Below are positions 9,531-21,409 of a DNA stretch of 64,000 nucleotides, one piece after another; positions within the stretch are counted from its first letter, which is position 1; each line of letters starts with the position of its first letter. Made by a program: the position numbers and the translations under genes. The DNA is from Deltaproteobacteria bacterium (GTDB lineage: Bacteria > Desulfobacterota > Desulfuromonadia > Geobacterales > Pseudopelobacteraceae). The stretch spans positions 1-64,000 of the forward strand of contig JAJXWO010000012.1 in NCBI GenBank assembly GCA_021781535.1, read 5' to 3'. The notes under the pieces were generated by a model. It was not told the origin of the DNA. It did no database searches and saw only the letters and a list, made by a program, of their open reading frames with translations.

Positions 9531-9645
9531 CCTGCCAGAGATGTGTTATGCGTAAGGTGTGCCGTGGAGCGGCGGTGCTAAAAAATGAGGGAAGATAACA
9601 ACGAGTTCCAACCATCGGCACGACCTGCCCAAAAACTGGCAGTCC
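9531..9645. other. Structured intergenic segment before the helicase gene
   Basis: Nested inverted repeats are visible: TGCCAG (9533-9538) with CTGGCA (9636-9641), and inside them GGTGTGCCGTGG (9556-9567) with CCATCGGCACGACC (9612-9625), pairing with two single-base bulges. The 44-nt apical part is purine-rich. The fold could be a small RNA or leader on either strand, or a decayed mobile-element end. No known family was recognised. The rest of 9326-9530 is AT-rich promoter-like DNA upstream of the riboswitch. Confidence 0.35.
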
Positions 9646-9700
9646 AGCCGAAGCCACGTTCACTCCGTCGTTCGACAAAAAAGGAACAAACTATATTCCC

Positions 9701-11998
9701 ATGACAACAGACCTCCTTTCCCACCTTAACACTCCTCAAAAGGAAGCCGTGCTGCACGGCGAAGGGCCGCTTTTGATTCTGGCCGGCGCCGGCTCGGGCA
9801 AAACCCGCGTTATCACCAACCGCATAGCACACCTGATTCGCGAACGGGGAGTACGCCCCTGGAACATCATGGCGGTGACCTTCACCAACAAGGCCGCCCG
9901 GGAGATGGCCGAACGGGTCGGCAAACTGCTGGGAGGGGGCGATCTGCCGCTTATATCCACCTTTCACGCTGCCTGCGGACGCATCCTGCGCCGCGACATT
10001 CACCATCTCGGCTTTCAATCCTCGTTTGCAATCTATGATGACCGGGACAGCGACCGACTGCTGAAAGACGTTATTGCCGAAATGGACCTTGATGAAAAGC
10101 GCTTTGCTGTCAAAGCGGTCTCCGGGCGAATTGATGACTTCAAGAACCGCGGCCTCTTTCCGGAGGATATCGGCTCCATCCCTCCCGGCGACGTCTATAA
10201 CCAGAAGGTGGTGGAGATTTACGCGACCTACCAGGAACGCCTTAAAAAATGTAATGCTCTCGATTTCGGCGACATGATGATTCAGACCGTCCGCCTCCTG
10301 TCCCGTTTCCCTGAAGTCTGCAGCTATTACCGGGAACGTTTTCAGTGGCTGCTGGTGGACGAATACCAGGACACCAACCCGGTGCAATACAGCCTGATTC
10401 GATTGCTGGCGGGGGATCGCCGCAACCTGTGCGTTGTTGGTGATGACGACCAGTCCATCTACTCATGGCGCGGGGCGGACATCCGTAATATTCTCGAGTT
10501 TGAAAAAGATTTTCCCGGCGTGAAAATCATCCGGCTGGAACAGAACTACCGTTCCACTGCCACCATTCTGGCCGCAGCCGGCGAGGTAGTGAAACAGAAT
10601 TTCGGGCGCAAAGGGAAGACTCTCTGGACTGAAAACCCGCAGGGAGAGAAGATCCACTACGAACGGGTCGAGTCCGACCGCGAAGAGGCCCGCTTTGTCA
10701 GGAGCGAGATTAGTCGCCTGAGAAACTGCGGCGTGCCCCTGGAGGAGACGGCCGTTTTTTATCGCACCAATGCCCAGTCCCGGCTGATTGAGGAAGCGCT
10801 GGTCAGCGGCGCACTGCCTTACCACATCGTCGGCGGCGTCCGTTTTTACTCCCGCATGGAGGTAAAGGATATTCTGGCGTACCTGCGGGTACTGGACAAC
10901 CCGGCCGATGAGGTCTCGCTGAAACGGATTATCAACGTCCCCGCCCGGGGCATCGGCACCACAACGGTGGACAAGATATCACTCCAGGCCGCCCGGCAGG
11001 GGGGCACCTTTTTTGACGCCCTGCGGGATGCCGCGCAGGATGGACTGCTGAGCGCCGGACCACGCGGCAAGGTTGGTGCCTTTGCCACCCTGCTGGAAAA
11101 CTTTAGTAAAACCGCCGCCACCAGCAGCCTGGCGGAACTGGCCCGCTCGGTCATGCAGGGGAGCGGCTATCTGGATCGCCTGAAGAGCAGCCGCGACGAA
11201 GAAGACGCCGAGCGCCTGGAGAACCTGGAGCAGCTTCTGGCTGCAATCGAGGAATTCAGTGAAAAGAACCCCGACGCGGGTCTGTCCGAATTTCTGGAGC
11301 AGGTCTCGCTGGTTTCCGATCTTGAACAGGGAGAGGCCGGCCAGCCATCAGTCACCCTGATGACACTCCACGCCGCCAAGGGGCTGGAATTCAAAGCGGT
11401 ATTCATGATTGGCATGGAGGAGCGCCTTTTCCCCCATGCCCGTTCACTGGACGATCTGGACGGCATGGAGGAGGAGCGGCGCCTCTGCTATGTCGGCATG
11501 ACCCGCGCCCGCGAACGGCTCTACCTGCTGAATGCCCGCAGGAGGTACCTGTATGGCCAGGAGCAGTGCAATCCGCCGTCGCGGTTTTTAAAGGATATAC
11601 CACCGGAGTTGCTGGATGATTCGGTGGACACGGGCAGAGTCTCCACCCATGCAATGGGCGCCACCCCCTATCCCTCTGCTGCTGAGAGAGGCTCCGTTGC
11701 CGCCTCAAGCCGAATACGAGGCGCTGGCGCTGCCATTACCCGACCCGAAAATACTGCTCCGGCCCATAACCTGTCCGCTATTGCCGGTGCCTTCAGCGAC
11801 GAAATTGAAATTGTCCCGGAACCGCCGGAAGAGCAAGACGGCGTCTATCTCGGCATGCGGGTGAAGCACGGCAAGTTCGGGGTCGGCACCGTTCGAAAAA
11901 TTGAAGGTGAAGGCGATGGGCAGAAGGTAGTAGTCTGGTTCAATTCGGTCGAGTGCAAGAAACTGATGCTTCGCTTTGCAGGACTGGAGCGGGCATAA
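9701..11998 (+). CDS. ATP-dependent 3'-5' DNA helicase, UvrD/PcrA family
   Basis: A 765-residue superfamily 1A helicase that unwinds DNA in repair and replication restart. Visible motifs are Walker A GAGSGKT (29-35), motif Ia TFTNKAAREM, Walker B DEYQD, motif III QSIYSWRGAD, motif IV QNYRS, motif V TLHAAKGLEF and motif VI VGMTRARERLYL. The C-terminal end (KHGKFGVGTV..GDGQKVVVWF) is the Tudor-like polymerase-binding tail of PcrA/UvrD. Length is usual. The ATG at 9701 has only a distant AAAGGA, about 14 nt upstream. A 100-bp relic of a related gene lies at 4135-4236. The gene stands alone, convergent with the MATE gene. Confidence 0.95.
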   Translation: MTTDLLSHLNTPQKEAVLHGEGPLLILAGAGSGKTRVITNRIAHLIRERGVRPWNIMAVTFTNKAAREMAERVGKLLGGGDLPLISTFHAACGRILRRDIHHLGFQSSFAIYDDRDSDRLLKDVIAEMDLDEKRFAVKAVSGRIDDFKNRGLFPEDIGSIPPGDVYNQKVVEIYATYQERLKKCNALDFGDMMIQTVRLLSRFPEVCSYYRERFQWLLVDEYQDTNPVQYSLIRLLAGDRRNLCVVGDDDQSIYSWRGADIRNILEFEKDFPGVKIIRLEQNYRSTATILAAAGEVVKQNFGRKGKTLWTENPQGEKIHYERVESDREEARFVRSEISRLRNCGVPLEETAVFYRTNAQSRLIEEALVSGALPYHIVGGVRFYSRMEVKDILAYLRVLDNPADEVSLKRIINVPARGIGTTTVDKISLQAARQGGTFFDALRDAAQDGLLSAGPRGKVGAFATLLENFSKTAATSSLAELARSVMQGSGYLDRLKSSRDEEDAERLENLEQLLAAIEEFSEKNPDAGLSEFLEQVSLVSDLEQGEAGQPSVTLMTLHAAKGLEFKAVFMIGMEERLFPHARSLDDLDGMEEERRLCYVGMTRARERLYLLNARRRYLYGQEQCNPPSRFLKDIPPELLDDSVDTGRVSTHAMGATPYPSAAERGSVAASSRIRGAGAAITRPENTAPAHNLSAIAGAFSDEIEIVPEPPEEQDGVYLGMRVKHGKFGVGTVRKIEGEGDGQKVVVWFNSVECKKLMLRFAGLERA

Positions 11999-12020
11999 TA
12001 AATAACAGCGTAAAACGACT

Positions 12021-13373
12021 TTACATCACTATTCCATGCAGATCCCGCCGGTGGTACCGCCAGGCGAAAGCCACTCCGCGGAAATACCAGTCGATCAGAA
12101 AGACCGCCCACACGGCATAGAGAGAAAGGTGCAGCCAACTCGACGCCACCCATGACAGCGCCACCCGTATCCCCCACATGGCAACCAGCGTAACGATAAA
12201 GACGTAGAAGGTATCTCCGGTGCCGCGCAGACTGCCGGCATACACGAACGATAGTGCCAGCGGAATCTGGGCGAAGGCTACCAGCTTCAAAAACATGCTT
12301 CCCTTCTCGATCACATCGGGGTCGTGGCTGAAGAGACCGATCAGGAAGTGCGGCGCAAAGAAAAATATGAGCGCCATAACGGTCATCACGGCAACCGCCA
12401 GCCGCAGCGCCTCGTTGTGGCTGATCCTGGCACGGCGGACCTTGCCGGCACCAAGGGACTGCCCCATCAGCGTTGCCGCGGCGATTCCCATACCGGCTCC
12501 CGGCATGAAGGAGAGTGATTCGATTGAAAGGCCGATCTGATGAGCGGCGTAGGCGGTTGTACCGTACCCGATAATAAAGCTGGAGTAGAACAGCTGGCCG
12601 CTTTGCTGGGCGACCCGTTCCAAAGCTACTGGCCAGCCGACTTTCCAGATTCTCCCAAAGAGCCCGAAATCGGGACGGCTGAACGTAATATATCTCTTGC
12701 GCAGGGCTTGAATCAGCAGGTAGGTAAAGCCGACGAACTCGGAGCTGTTGATGGCGATCGCCGCCCCTTTGACTCCCAGAGCAGGCATCCCGAATGTACC
12801 GTATATCAACGGCCAGGCCAACAGTACATGCAGGACATTCACCAGGATGATTGCTTCCATCGGGGTGCGGGTGTCGCCGGTACCATGCATGATTGCCGAA
12901 AGGAGATTCAACCCGGTAGTCCAGATCATCCAGAGGAACACCAGCCGGATATATTCGGCAGCCATTTCCTGGACACCCCCCGATGCACCCATCAGCCGGG
13001 CGATATCTCCGCCCCATCGAGAACCGGCCAGCGAGCAGAGCGCCGTCATCGCCAAACCAACCAGACACGCCACTGAAGCTGCCCTCCCGGCATCTTTTCG
13101 CCGTCCGGCACCCCACAGATGTGAAATCACAACGGTAACACCTGTCGAGAGCCCCCAGAAAACCGTCATGGTGGTGACCATCAAGAGTTGGCCGAGCCCG
13201 GTAGCAGCAATTGCAGAGGCTCCAAGACCGCCGGTCAGAAAGACATCAACAATGGAGACCAACCGCTGGAAAAGGGATGAGAGCAGGACCGGCAGTGAGA
13301 GGCGAAAAACATCGCGGCGGATTGAGACCGGCTTACGGCGTTTCGAGGTAATGGTGGAAATAGGAAGCAGCAT
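12021..13373 (-). CDS. MATE family multidrug/Na+ (H+) antiporter
   Basis: A 450-residue inner-membrane protein with about 12 hydrophobic segments in two similar halves. The N-terminal half has FRLSLPVLLSSLFQRLVSIVDVF and the family-typical AATGLGQLL; the second half has AAHQIGLSIESLSFMPG and GQSLGAGK, matching the MATE signature. These proteins export cationic drugs or metabolites using a Na+ or H+ gradient. The substrate cannot be read from the sequence. The purA terminator lies just upstream, so it probably has its own promoter. The gene is convergent with the helicase gene, 22 bp apart. Confidence 0.93.
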   Translation of the reverse strand: MLLPISTITSKRRKPVSIRRDVFRLSLPVLLSSLFQRLVSIVDVFLTGGLGASAIAATGLGQLLMVTTMTVFWGLSTGVTVVISHLWGAGRRKDAGRAASVACLVGLAMTALCSLAGSRWGGDIARLMGASGGVQEMAAEYIRLVFLWMIWTTGLNLLSAIMHGTGDTRTPMEAIILVNVLHVLLAWPLIYGTFGMPALGVKGAAIAINSSEFVGFTYLLIQALRKRYITFSRPDFGLFGRIWKVGWPVALERVAQQSGQLFYSSFIIGYGTTAYAAHQIGLSIESLSFMPGAGMGIAAATLMGQSLGAGKVRRARISHNEALRLAVAVMTVMALIFFFAPHFLIGLFSHDPDVIEKGSMFLKLVAFAQIPLALSFVYAGSLRGTGDTFYVFIVTLVAMWGIRVALSWVASSWLHLSLYAVWAVFLIDWYFRGVAFAWRYHRRDLHGIVM

Positions 13374-13461
13374 GACTCATTTATAAGACCGGCCAGCGGG
13401 CAGGTCAAGGTTTCCGGCAGAAAAGAGATGCGTCACCATGGGCCCTCTTTAGCATATATTG

Positions 13462-13491
13462 AAAAACCCCGCCTGAAAAGACGGGGTTTTT
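13462..13491 (-). terminator. Terminator after purA
   Basis: AAAAACCCCG and CGGGGTTTTT form a 10-bp stem with a 10-nt loop and T-runs on both strands. It lies about 60 bp past the purA stop. Confidence 0.85.
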
Positions 13492-13551
13492 TTCCAGCAC
13501 ATTGAAACGCCAGGTTACCGGTTGTTCCTTATTCAGAGTCCGGTGTCACCA

Positions 13552-16154
<2,603 letters not shown>

Positions 16155-16247
16155 GCATTTTTTCCGGGTGTGCATTAGTACACCGGTACGAATCAGCGCC
16201 GGTGATGTATAAATCTGTTACAGCAATCAAAGGTTGCTGCAAACTTT

Positions 16248-16277
16248 TATTGTCGCAAAATCCGGATGGCATGTCAA
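16248..16277 (-). promoter_or_regulatory. Sigma-70-type promoter of hisZ-purA
   Basis: The minus strand has a perfect -35 TTGACA (16272-16277), an 18-bp spacer and ACAATA (16248-16253) as -10. The leader to the hisZ ATG is about 85 nt and contains a CAGCAA/TTGCTG hairpin at 16221-16240. Confidence 0.6.
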
Positions 16278-16297
16278 AATAAAAGACAAACAAATGA

Positions 16298-17332
16298 TTA
16301 GCGGGTACTCCCGGTGGCCGGAACTATTTCGATTGGTCCCGCGGAAGGAGTATCGGGCGCCTTAACAGCTTTCTCTGCCACCGGCACTTCAGCAGGGGCC
16401 TGAACAGGTGTTTCAGCAGCTGGTGCCAGGACTGGAGATTGGCCGGGAACAGCCGACTGCACCGGCGATTCAGCCGGCATTAGTGAGCCGTCCGCAAGCG
16501 GCAGCGATTTTCGGTTAACGACCACACCTCCCTTTGTTTGATTATCGTTATCATGTTTGATCAACGAGGCCATTTCATCAAACAGCCTGCCGTATACCTC
16601 AGGCTCCTGAGTCTCCCGGTGTAGCCAGTCGCGTTTTTTCTGCTCAAGAGTTCGGCGAATTCCGTCAATTGACTTGAAACGCAACTCCGTCCTTTTGGAC
16701 AGGTTTGCTTCTGTCTCGCTAAAATCCGGATATTGCAGGTTTACCAGCGGGTAATAGGTTAACAATCTCGTGCGAAAATTCGGGTATTCCCACAGGACGG
16801 TGCCGTCGGGGCCAAGTATCTGCGCCGTCATCGTCAAAAAATTGAAGTCGGTTTCAAGAGAAGCGAGCAGATTGCTGGAATAAATTTTGCTGGTTTTTGT
16901 CAGCCCACTGACAACAACCAGCATGACGGCATCCAGCCGGTTTTTCTTTATGTACGTACCGATTTCATCATTTTTCCAAAAATATTTGTTGTACTGAATG
17001 CCGGCATCATCCCGTTTTTCACGGCGCGCTACCAGTGAACTGAAAAGGTGCCCCGGATCATCAGCCAACTGGGTTACCGCAGAGAAGTTGCCCGTGCTCT
17101 GGAGTTTCCGCACAAGCAGCTGTTCATATTTCCGATTCAGTTCAGTAATGAGCGGCAGCAGAAACTCTTTTTGCGGGTAGATAATGTCTGAGTCGGCATC
17201 AATAAAAATCGGAGCGATACCAAGAACCTTTACTTTTTCAGAGAACGTATCGGCCGGAATATTGAAATGATTCTGGGCACAGCCAAGCATTATTGCGGCA
17301 ACGGCAAACAAACTAACAACGAATCGTTTCAT
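16298..17332 (-). CDS. Lipoprotein, unrecognised family
   Basis: A 344-residue protein with a lipoprotein signal peptide; lipobox IMLGC puts the lipidated Cys at residue 18. The body (about 25-265) looks like an alpha/beta domain (KVKVLGIAPIFIDADSDI, RLDAVMLVVVSGL, GPDGTVLWEYPNFRTR) resembling lipoproteins that assess or bind envelope factors, but no named family was recognised. The last 80 residues are Pro/Ala/Val-rich (repeats of PVQ, APA, AEVPV), a flexible tail. The gene lies upstream of hisZ on the same strand, separated by 120 bp that hold the hisZ promoter. Its own promoter should lie in 17333-17560. Function unknown. Confidence 0.8.
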   Translation of the reverse strand: MKRFVVSLFAVAAIMLGCAQNHFNIPADTFSEKVKVLGIAPIFIDADSDIIYPQKEFLLPLITELNRKYEQLLVRKLQSTGNFSAVTQLADDPGHLFSSLVARREKRDDAGIQYNKYFWKNDEIGTYIKKNRLDAVMLVVVSGLTKTSKIYSSNLLASLETDFNFLTMTAQILGPDGTVLWEYPNFRTRLLTYYPLVNLQYPDFSETEANLSKRTELRFKSIDGIRRTLEQKKRDWLHRETQEPEVYGRLFDEMASLIKHDNDNQTKGGVVVNRKSLPLADGSLMPAESPVQSAVPGQSPVLAPAAETPVQAPAEVPVAEKAVKAPDTPSAGPIEIVPATGSTR

Positions 17333-17579
17333 TTAAAACTCCACATGGCATAAAGTTTGGGAAAAAGAACGGGGCCATCGCTTTTCCCAGATCCCTGTCC
17401 TTGATCAAAGACAACTCTTGGCGGTGCTCCGCAGTATACATTTAACAGGGCTCGTTCGATTTCTTAATTCTCATAATTCCTGATTTTATGTAGCACTTAT
17501 AGCAGAAAGCAAGCTTGTTTTCTACTCAATTTGACTGCGTGGCGAGGGGCTGCGATGGCACTCTTTGTATTCAATTTGA

Positions 17580-17608
17580 TTGACAAAATGCGGCATTATT
17601 TCGTATCG
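17580..17608 (+). promoter_or_regulatory. Promoter upstream of the SAM riboswitch
   Basis: TTGACA at 17580-17585 is a perfect -35. At 17 bp spacing the -10 would be GTATCG, which is weak; TACTAT at 17615-17620 is an alternative. Transcription would begin just before the aptamer. The rest of 17333-17579 holds no gene that I can see. Confidence 0.45.
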
Positions 17609-17625
17609 TCTTGCTACTATACCTG

Positions 17626-17723
17626 CTTATCGAGAGTGGTGGAGGGAAAAGGCCCTGTGAAACCACAGCAACCGGTCACATGACGCCAGGTGCTAAATCC
17701 TGCCGCAAGGCAAAGATGAGAGG
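17626..17723 (+). ncRNA. SAM-I (S-box) riboswitch
   Basis: The S-box core is clear: CTTATCGAGAGTGGTGGAGG, GGCCCTGTGAAACC, CAGCAACCGG, AGGTGCTAAATCC, then AAAGATGAGAGG closing P1 against the 5' CTTATC. These RNAs bind S-adenosylmethionine and turn off methionine genes. The 3' P1 strand AUGAGA (17716-17721) can instead pair with UCUCAU (17749-17754) in the terminator loop, giving a readable antiterminator. It controls metX and probably ttcA. Confidence 0.95.
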
Positions 17724-17740
17724 TGTGCTGTGCCGTTACC

Positions 17741-17775
17741 AGCCCCTTTCTCATATGATGTGAAGGGCTTTTTTT
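17741..17775 (+). terminator. SAM riboswitch terminator running into the metX start codon
   Basis: AGCCCCTT (17741-17748) pairs with AAGGGCT (17763-17769), followed by a run of T that ends directly at the metX ATG (17776). The only Shine-Dalgarno-like sequence (GUGAAGGG) lies inside the 3' stem, so the hairpin could block both transcription and ribosome binding. Confidence 0.9.
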
Positions 17776-18873
17776 ATGTCTGAAGATTACATCACTGAAC
17801 AATCCATAACCTTTGAATCCGGCATCCGTCTCGATAGCGGCCGGATACTGGCTCCGGTTACTCTGGCGTACGAAACCTACGGCACCCTTAACAAGCAAAG
17901 GACCAATGCCATTCTTGTTGAGCATGCCTGGACCGGCGATGCTCATCTGGCCGGAAGACGGAACGCCTCTGAAACAAAACCCGGCTGGTGGGATGCCATT
18001 GTCGGCCCTGGCCGCCTGCTTGATACCGACCGTTATTTTATTATCTGCTCAAATGTCATCGGCTCCTGTTTCGGCTCTACCGGGCCCACCTCGATCAATC
18101 CCAAAACTGGTAAACGCTATAACCTCTCTTTTCCGGTTGTCACCATTCGCGACATGGTTCGCGCCCAAAAACTGCTGATCGAAGCCCTTGGTATCGAGCG
18201 GTTACTGTCCGTCATGGGTGGAAGCATGGGGGGCATGCAGGCTCTGGAGTGGGCGACGCAATACCCTGACAGCATTGCTTCAGCGATTGTCCTGGCTACG
18301 ACACCGCGGCCGTCTCCACAAGCCATTTCGCTCAACGCCATCGCCCGCTGGGCAATATTCAATGACCCCACCTGGCGCAAGGGTGAATACAAGTATAATC
18401 CCAAAGACGGCCTGGCGCTGGCCCGTGGTATCGGCCATATTACCTTTCTTTCCGACGAATCAATGAACGCCAAGTTCGGACGCCGCTTTTCGGCACGGGA
18501 TGGCCAGTTTGACTTCTTCGGCCAGTTCGAGGTCGAGCGGTACCTGAATTATAATGGCTATAATTTTGTAGATCGTTTTGATGCCAACTCTTTTCTTTAT
18601 CTGGCCAAGTCCTTGGATCTTTACGATGTTTCCTGGGGATATGAGTCAATGTCCGAGGCTTTCAGCCAGGTCCAGGTCCCGATTCAATTCTATGCGTTCA
18701 GCTCTGACTGGCTCTATCCCCCGTATCAAACGGAAGAGATGGTCACCTGCCTCAAGGAACTCGACAAACATGCTGAATATCATCTAATTACGTCGGCATA
18801 TGGTCACGATGCTTTTCTGCTGGAGCATGAGACCTTCACCCCCATGGTGCGCGATTTTCTTGAGCGGATCTGA
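17776..18873 (+). CDS. metX: Homoserine O-acetyltransferase
   Basis: MetX activates homoserine with acetyl-CoA for methionine synthesis by sulfhydrylation. It is a 365-residue alpha/beta-hydrolase with the family-typical start ([26 protein letters not shown]). The nucleophile elbow GGSMGGMQ has Ser150; an Asp in the SSDWLYPP region and His in [11 protein letters not shown] complete the triad. MetX-type enzymes may use acetyl- or succinyl-CoA, and that choice is not resolved here. It sits directly behind a SAM-I riboswitch, consistent with methionine feedback. The stop at 18873 is one base before the ttcA start, so the two are one operon. Confidence 0.96.
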   Translation: MSEDYITEQSITFESGIRLDSGRILAPVTLAYETYGTLNKQRTNAILVEHAWTGDAHLAGRRNASETKPGWWDAIVGPGRLLDTDRYFIICSNVIGSCFGSTGPTSINPKTGKRYNLSFPVVTIRDMVRAQKLLIEALGIERLLSVMGGSMGGMQALEWATQYPDSIASAIVLATTPRPSPQAISLNAIARWAIFNDPTWRKGEYKYNPKDGLALARGIGHITFLSDESMNAKFGRRFSARDGQFDFFGQFEVERYLNYNGYNFVDRFDANSFLYLAKSLDLYDVSWGYESMSEAFSQVQVPIQFYAFSSDWLYPPYQTEEMVTCLKELDKHAEYHLITSAYGHDAFLLEHETFTPMVRDFLERI

Positions 18874-18874
18874 A

Positions 18875-19759
18875 ATGGTGAATACCCCTAACAAACAAAA
18901 TCCATCCGCAGAATTCAAGCATGACCGGCTGTTCAGAAAGTTGCGGCATGGTACCGGCAAAGCCATCGGTGACTTCGGACTGATTGAGAAGGGAGATCGT
19001 ATCGCGGTAGCGGTTTCCGGAGGGAAGGATTCCTACACGCTGCTCCTGCTGCTGGAGGAACTCCGCAGGAGGGCTCCGGTGCCATTTGAGCTTATCGCCG
19101 TCAATATTGATTCCGGCTACCCCGGCTACCGGTCTGATATCATCGAAGATTTTCTCCGGAAAAACGGTTTTTCCTATCGGATGGTGCCAAGTGAGCACTA
19201 TGATATTATTAAAGAGAAACGCCGTCCCGGCTCCTCCTACTGTTCGATCTGTTCGCGCCTGAAGCGGGGTGCGCTCTATGGAGCCGCCCAAGCATTAGGG
19301 TGCAACAAGCTTGCACTCGGTCATCATCGGGAGGATTTTATTGAAACGCTCCTGCTGAACCAGTTTTTCGTCGGCTCACTGAAGTCAATGTCCGCGTCCA
19401 TGCTGGCCGATAACGGCATAATTACTGTCATCAGGCCACTTGTCTATCTCGCCGAAGAAGACATCATTTCATTTTCACGCCAGGCGCAGTTGCCGGTAGT
19501 CTGCTGCTCTTGTCCTGTCAGCGGTAGTGCCGATATGCAGCGCAAGCGGATGAAACAGTTGCTTGAAGAGTTGCAGACCACTATTCCGCATGTCAAAAGC
19601 AGCCTGTTGAAAGCTCTTTCAAATGTTCACCCCCGCCACCTGCTTGACACATCGCTGTGCAGGGATGCGGTGGGAAATGGAGAGACCGCTACTCGGCATG
19701 CAAACCCGGCTGTGCTTGCTGATCCGGATTCCCCTGCCTGCCAGAAGATCGATGGATGA
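18875..19759 (+). CDS. ttcA: TtcA-like tRNA 2-thiocytidine biosynthesis protein
   Basis: TtcA-family enzymes thiolate cytidine 32 of tRNA using ATP and an iron-sulfur cluster. The 294-residue protein has the PP-loop SGGKDS (48-53), a CSIC motif (SSYCSICSRLKRG), the GHHREDFIETLLLN segment and a later CCSCPVSGS. These fit the TtcA/CTU1 architecture. The ATG at 18875 lies 1 bp after the metX stop; the open frame extending further upstream is only overlap. Linking a sulfur-transfer tRNA enzyme to a SAM-regulated methionine gene is plausible but not an established pairing that I can cite. The C-terminal 40 residues are poorly conserved-looking. Confidence 0.88.
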   Translation: MVNTPNKQNPSAEFKHDRLFRKLRHGTGKAIGDFGLIEKGDRIAVAVSGGKDSYTLLLLLEELRRRAPVPFELIAVNIDSGYPGYRSDIIEDFLRKNGFSYRMVPSEHYDIIKEKRRPGSSYCSICSRLKRGALYGAAQALGCNKLALGHHREDFIETLLLNQFFVGSLKSMSASMLADNGIITVIRPLVYLAEEDIISFSRQAQLPVVCCSCPVSGSADMQRKRMKQLLEELQTTIPHVKSSLLKALSNVHPRHLLDTSLCRDAVGNGETATRHANPAVLADPDSPACQKIDG

Positions 19760-19867
19760 ATGATTCAGATGAGTGGCTGCGTGAACTGCGAGGGACTGTT
19801 GTGCGGAGATCAATATCTGGAAAAGGTTGAAATGACTGCGGTCAAGCCAGCACCGGGTGTACGCGCG

Positions 19868-20653
19868 TCAGGGTTCGCCGCGCTCTGCTTCACCTGAAAG
19901 CATGACAAGATCAACCCGCCGGTTTTTGGCGCGTCCCTCGGGAGTGGCATTATCGGCGATCGGCCGGAACTCGGCATAGCCGGCTGCCGATATTTTATTG
20001 GGATCTATGTCAAAGTGTTTTATCAGATATTTCAGGCCATTTGTCGCACGTGCCGTTGACAGCTCCCAGTTGGATGGGAATTGGGCCGTGCTGATCGGCA
20101 TGTTATCGGTATGCCCCTCGAGCCGCAATGGGTTGTTATACTGGCTCATCACTTCCGCGATTGTATTAATCAGATCATAAGCCTCAGGCTTGATGGTTGC
20201 CTGGCCGGAATTAAAAAAGCCGGCTTCCTTGAGGCTGACGATCAGGCCGCGACGCGTTATCTCCAGGGTCACCTTGTTTTGCGCGCCCTGCTTAACAAGG
20301 TATGCTTCCACGGCCGATTTAATTTGCCGGAAATCCTTCTCTTCAGCCCGTGTTTTTGCATGCCCGCTCCGCGCCCTGCCCATCGGCGCCAACTTTATCT
20401 CCGGGACGAGCGATGGAATTACAGTAATCGCCTGCGAAGGAATGACGTTGACTTTCGGGGCAGTTGCACCGGCAGCCGCCATGCCGAAAGACTGCTGAAT
20501 AGCCTGCATGACCTCTTCAACCTTCTTCTTGTCGCTCTGCCCCATCGCATACAGAACCACGAAGACAGCAAACAGCAACGTGATGAAGTCTGCGTAGGAA
20601 ACGAGCCAGCGCTCGTGGTTTCCCTCTTTTTCCGGTTTTCTTTTGATTGCCAT
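19868..20653 (-). CDS. motB: Flagellar motor stator protein MotB
   Basis: A 261-residue stator subunit that anchors to peptidoglycan and couples ion flow to flagellar rotation. A short cytoplasmic N-terminus precedes one membrane segment, WLVSYADFITLLFAVFVV, where Asp22 is the conserved ion-binding residue. A linker follows, then an OmpA-like peptidoglycan-binding domain (about 140-255) with LRLEGHTDNMPI, NWELSTARA and GRAKNRRVDLVM. The gene follows motA by 6 bp. Whether the ion is H+ or Na+ cannot be read here. Confidence 0.95.
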   Translation of the reverse strand: MAIKRKPEKEGNHERWLVSYADFITLLFAVFVVLYAMGQSDKKKVEEVMQAIQQSFGMAAAGATAPKVNVIPSQAITVIPSLVPEIKLAPMGRARSGHAKTRAEEKDFRQIKSAVEAYLVKQGAQNKVTLEITRRGLIVSLKEAGFFNSGQATIKPEAYDLINTIAEVMSQYNNPLRLEGHTDNMPISTAQFPSNWELSTARATNGLKYLIKHFDIDPNKISAAGYAEFRPIADNATPEGRAKNRRVDLVMLSGEAERGEP

Positions 20654-20659
20654 GGCTGG

Positions 20660-21406
20660 TTAGTGCCCACCTACGAAGGCCATCAGTTTCTGTTCAATGA
20701 AATGCGGGTTCTCGCCATTCTGGATGGCGATAAGCCCCTCCAGAATCATGACTCGCCTGAGCACTTCTTCTTTCATCCGTATTTTAATCTTGGTTCCGAT
20801 TGGAATACAGACGATGTTAGCGACAATCAGGCCATAGATGGTGGCAACGAACGCAACAGCGATCCCCCCCCCGAGCTTGGAAGTGTCGGAAAGGTTGGCC
20901 ATAACGTGGATCAGACCAAGAACGGCCCCGATAATACCAATTGTCGGAGAATATCCACCCGCGGCCTCGTAGAACTCGGCACTGTGCTTGGTGGTATCTT
21001 CGTAAGCCATAATATCCGCTTCAAGAGTCTCACGAAGTTTTTGGGGGTCGATGCCGTCAACCACCAGCGATATCCCTTTTTTGATGAAGGGATCGCGAGC
21101 CGACTGCGCCTCCTGCTCCAGCGAAATCAACCCGTTGCGCCGGGCTTTGGTGGCATAGTTAATAATGTCTTTTACCACCTGCTCGTGATCAACCTTTGCA
21201 GGAAGGAACGCGATCTTGATGTTTTTTAGTGCTCCGATGATTGCAGACAGCGGGAATGAGACGAACGTGGCACCAAAAGTGCCCCCCAGAACAATCAGCG
21301 CTGCTGTCGGCTGTATCAGCGCTGATATGTGGACACCTTCGATCGCCGCTCCGCCAAAAATGGCGCCGAAGCCCATCAACAATCCTATGATCGTAGCTAA
21401 ATCCAT
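20660..21406 (-). CDS. motA: Flagellar motor stator protein MotA
   Basis: A 248-residue inner-membrane stator subunit with four hydrophobic segments, the large cytoplasmic loop between segments 2 and 3, and the conserved proline region EAAGGYSPTIGIIGAVLGLI before segment 3. It works with MotB, whose gene is 6 bp downstream, and with the FliG rotor. It starts 3 bp after the flbD stop, so flbD-motA-motB is a tight operon. Confidence 0.95.
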   Translation of the reverse strand: MDLATIIGLLMGFGAIFGGAAIEGVHISALIQPTAALIVLGGTFGATFVSFPLSAIIGALKNIKIAFLPAKVDHEQVVKDIINYATKARRNGLISLEQEAQSARDPFIKKGISLVVDGIDPQKLRETLEADIMAYEDTTKHSAEFYEAAGGYSPTIGIIGAVLGLIHVMANLSDTSKLGGGIAVAFVATIYGLIVANIVCIPIGTKIKIRMKEEVLRRVMILEGLIAIQNGENPHFIEQKLMAFVGGH

Positions 21407-21409
21407 ATG

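Noticed and set aside
11845-13116. 423-codon minus-strand ORF overlapping the MATE gene
   Set aside because: It is a shifted frame over the MATE gene, with Arg/Gly/Cys-rich composition and no recognisable domain.
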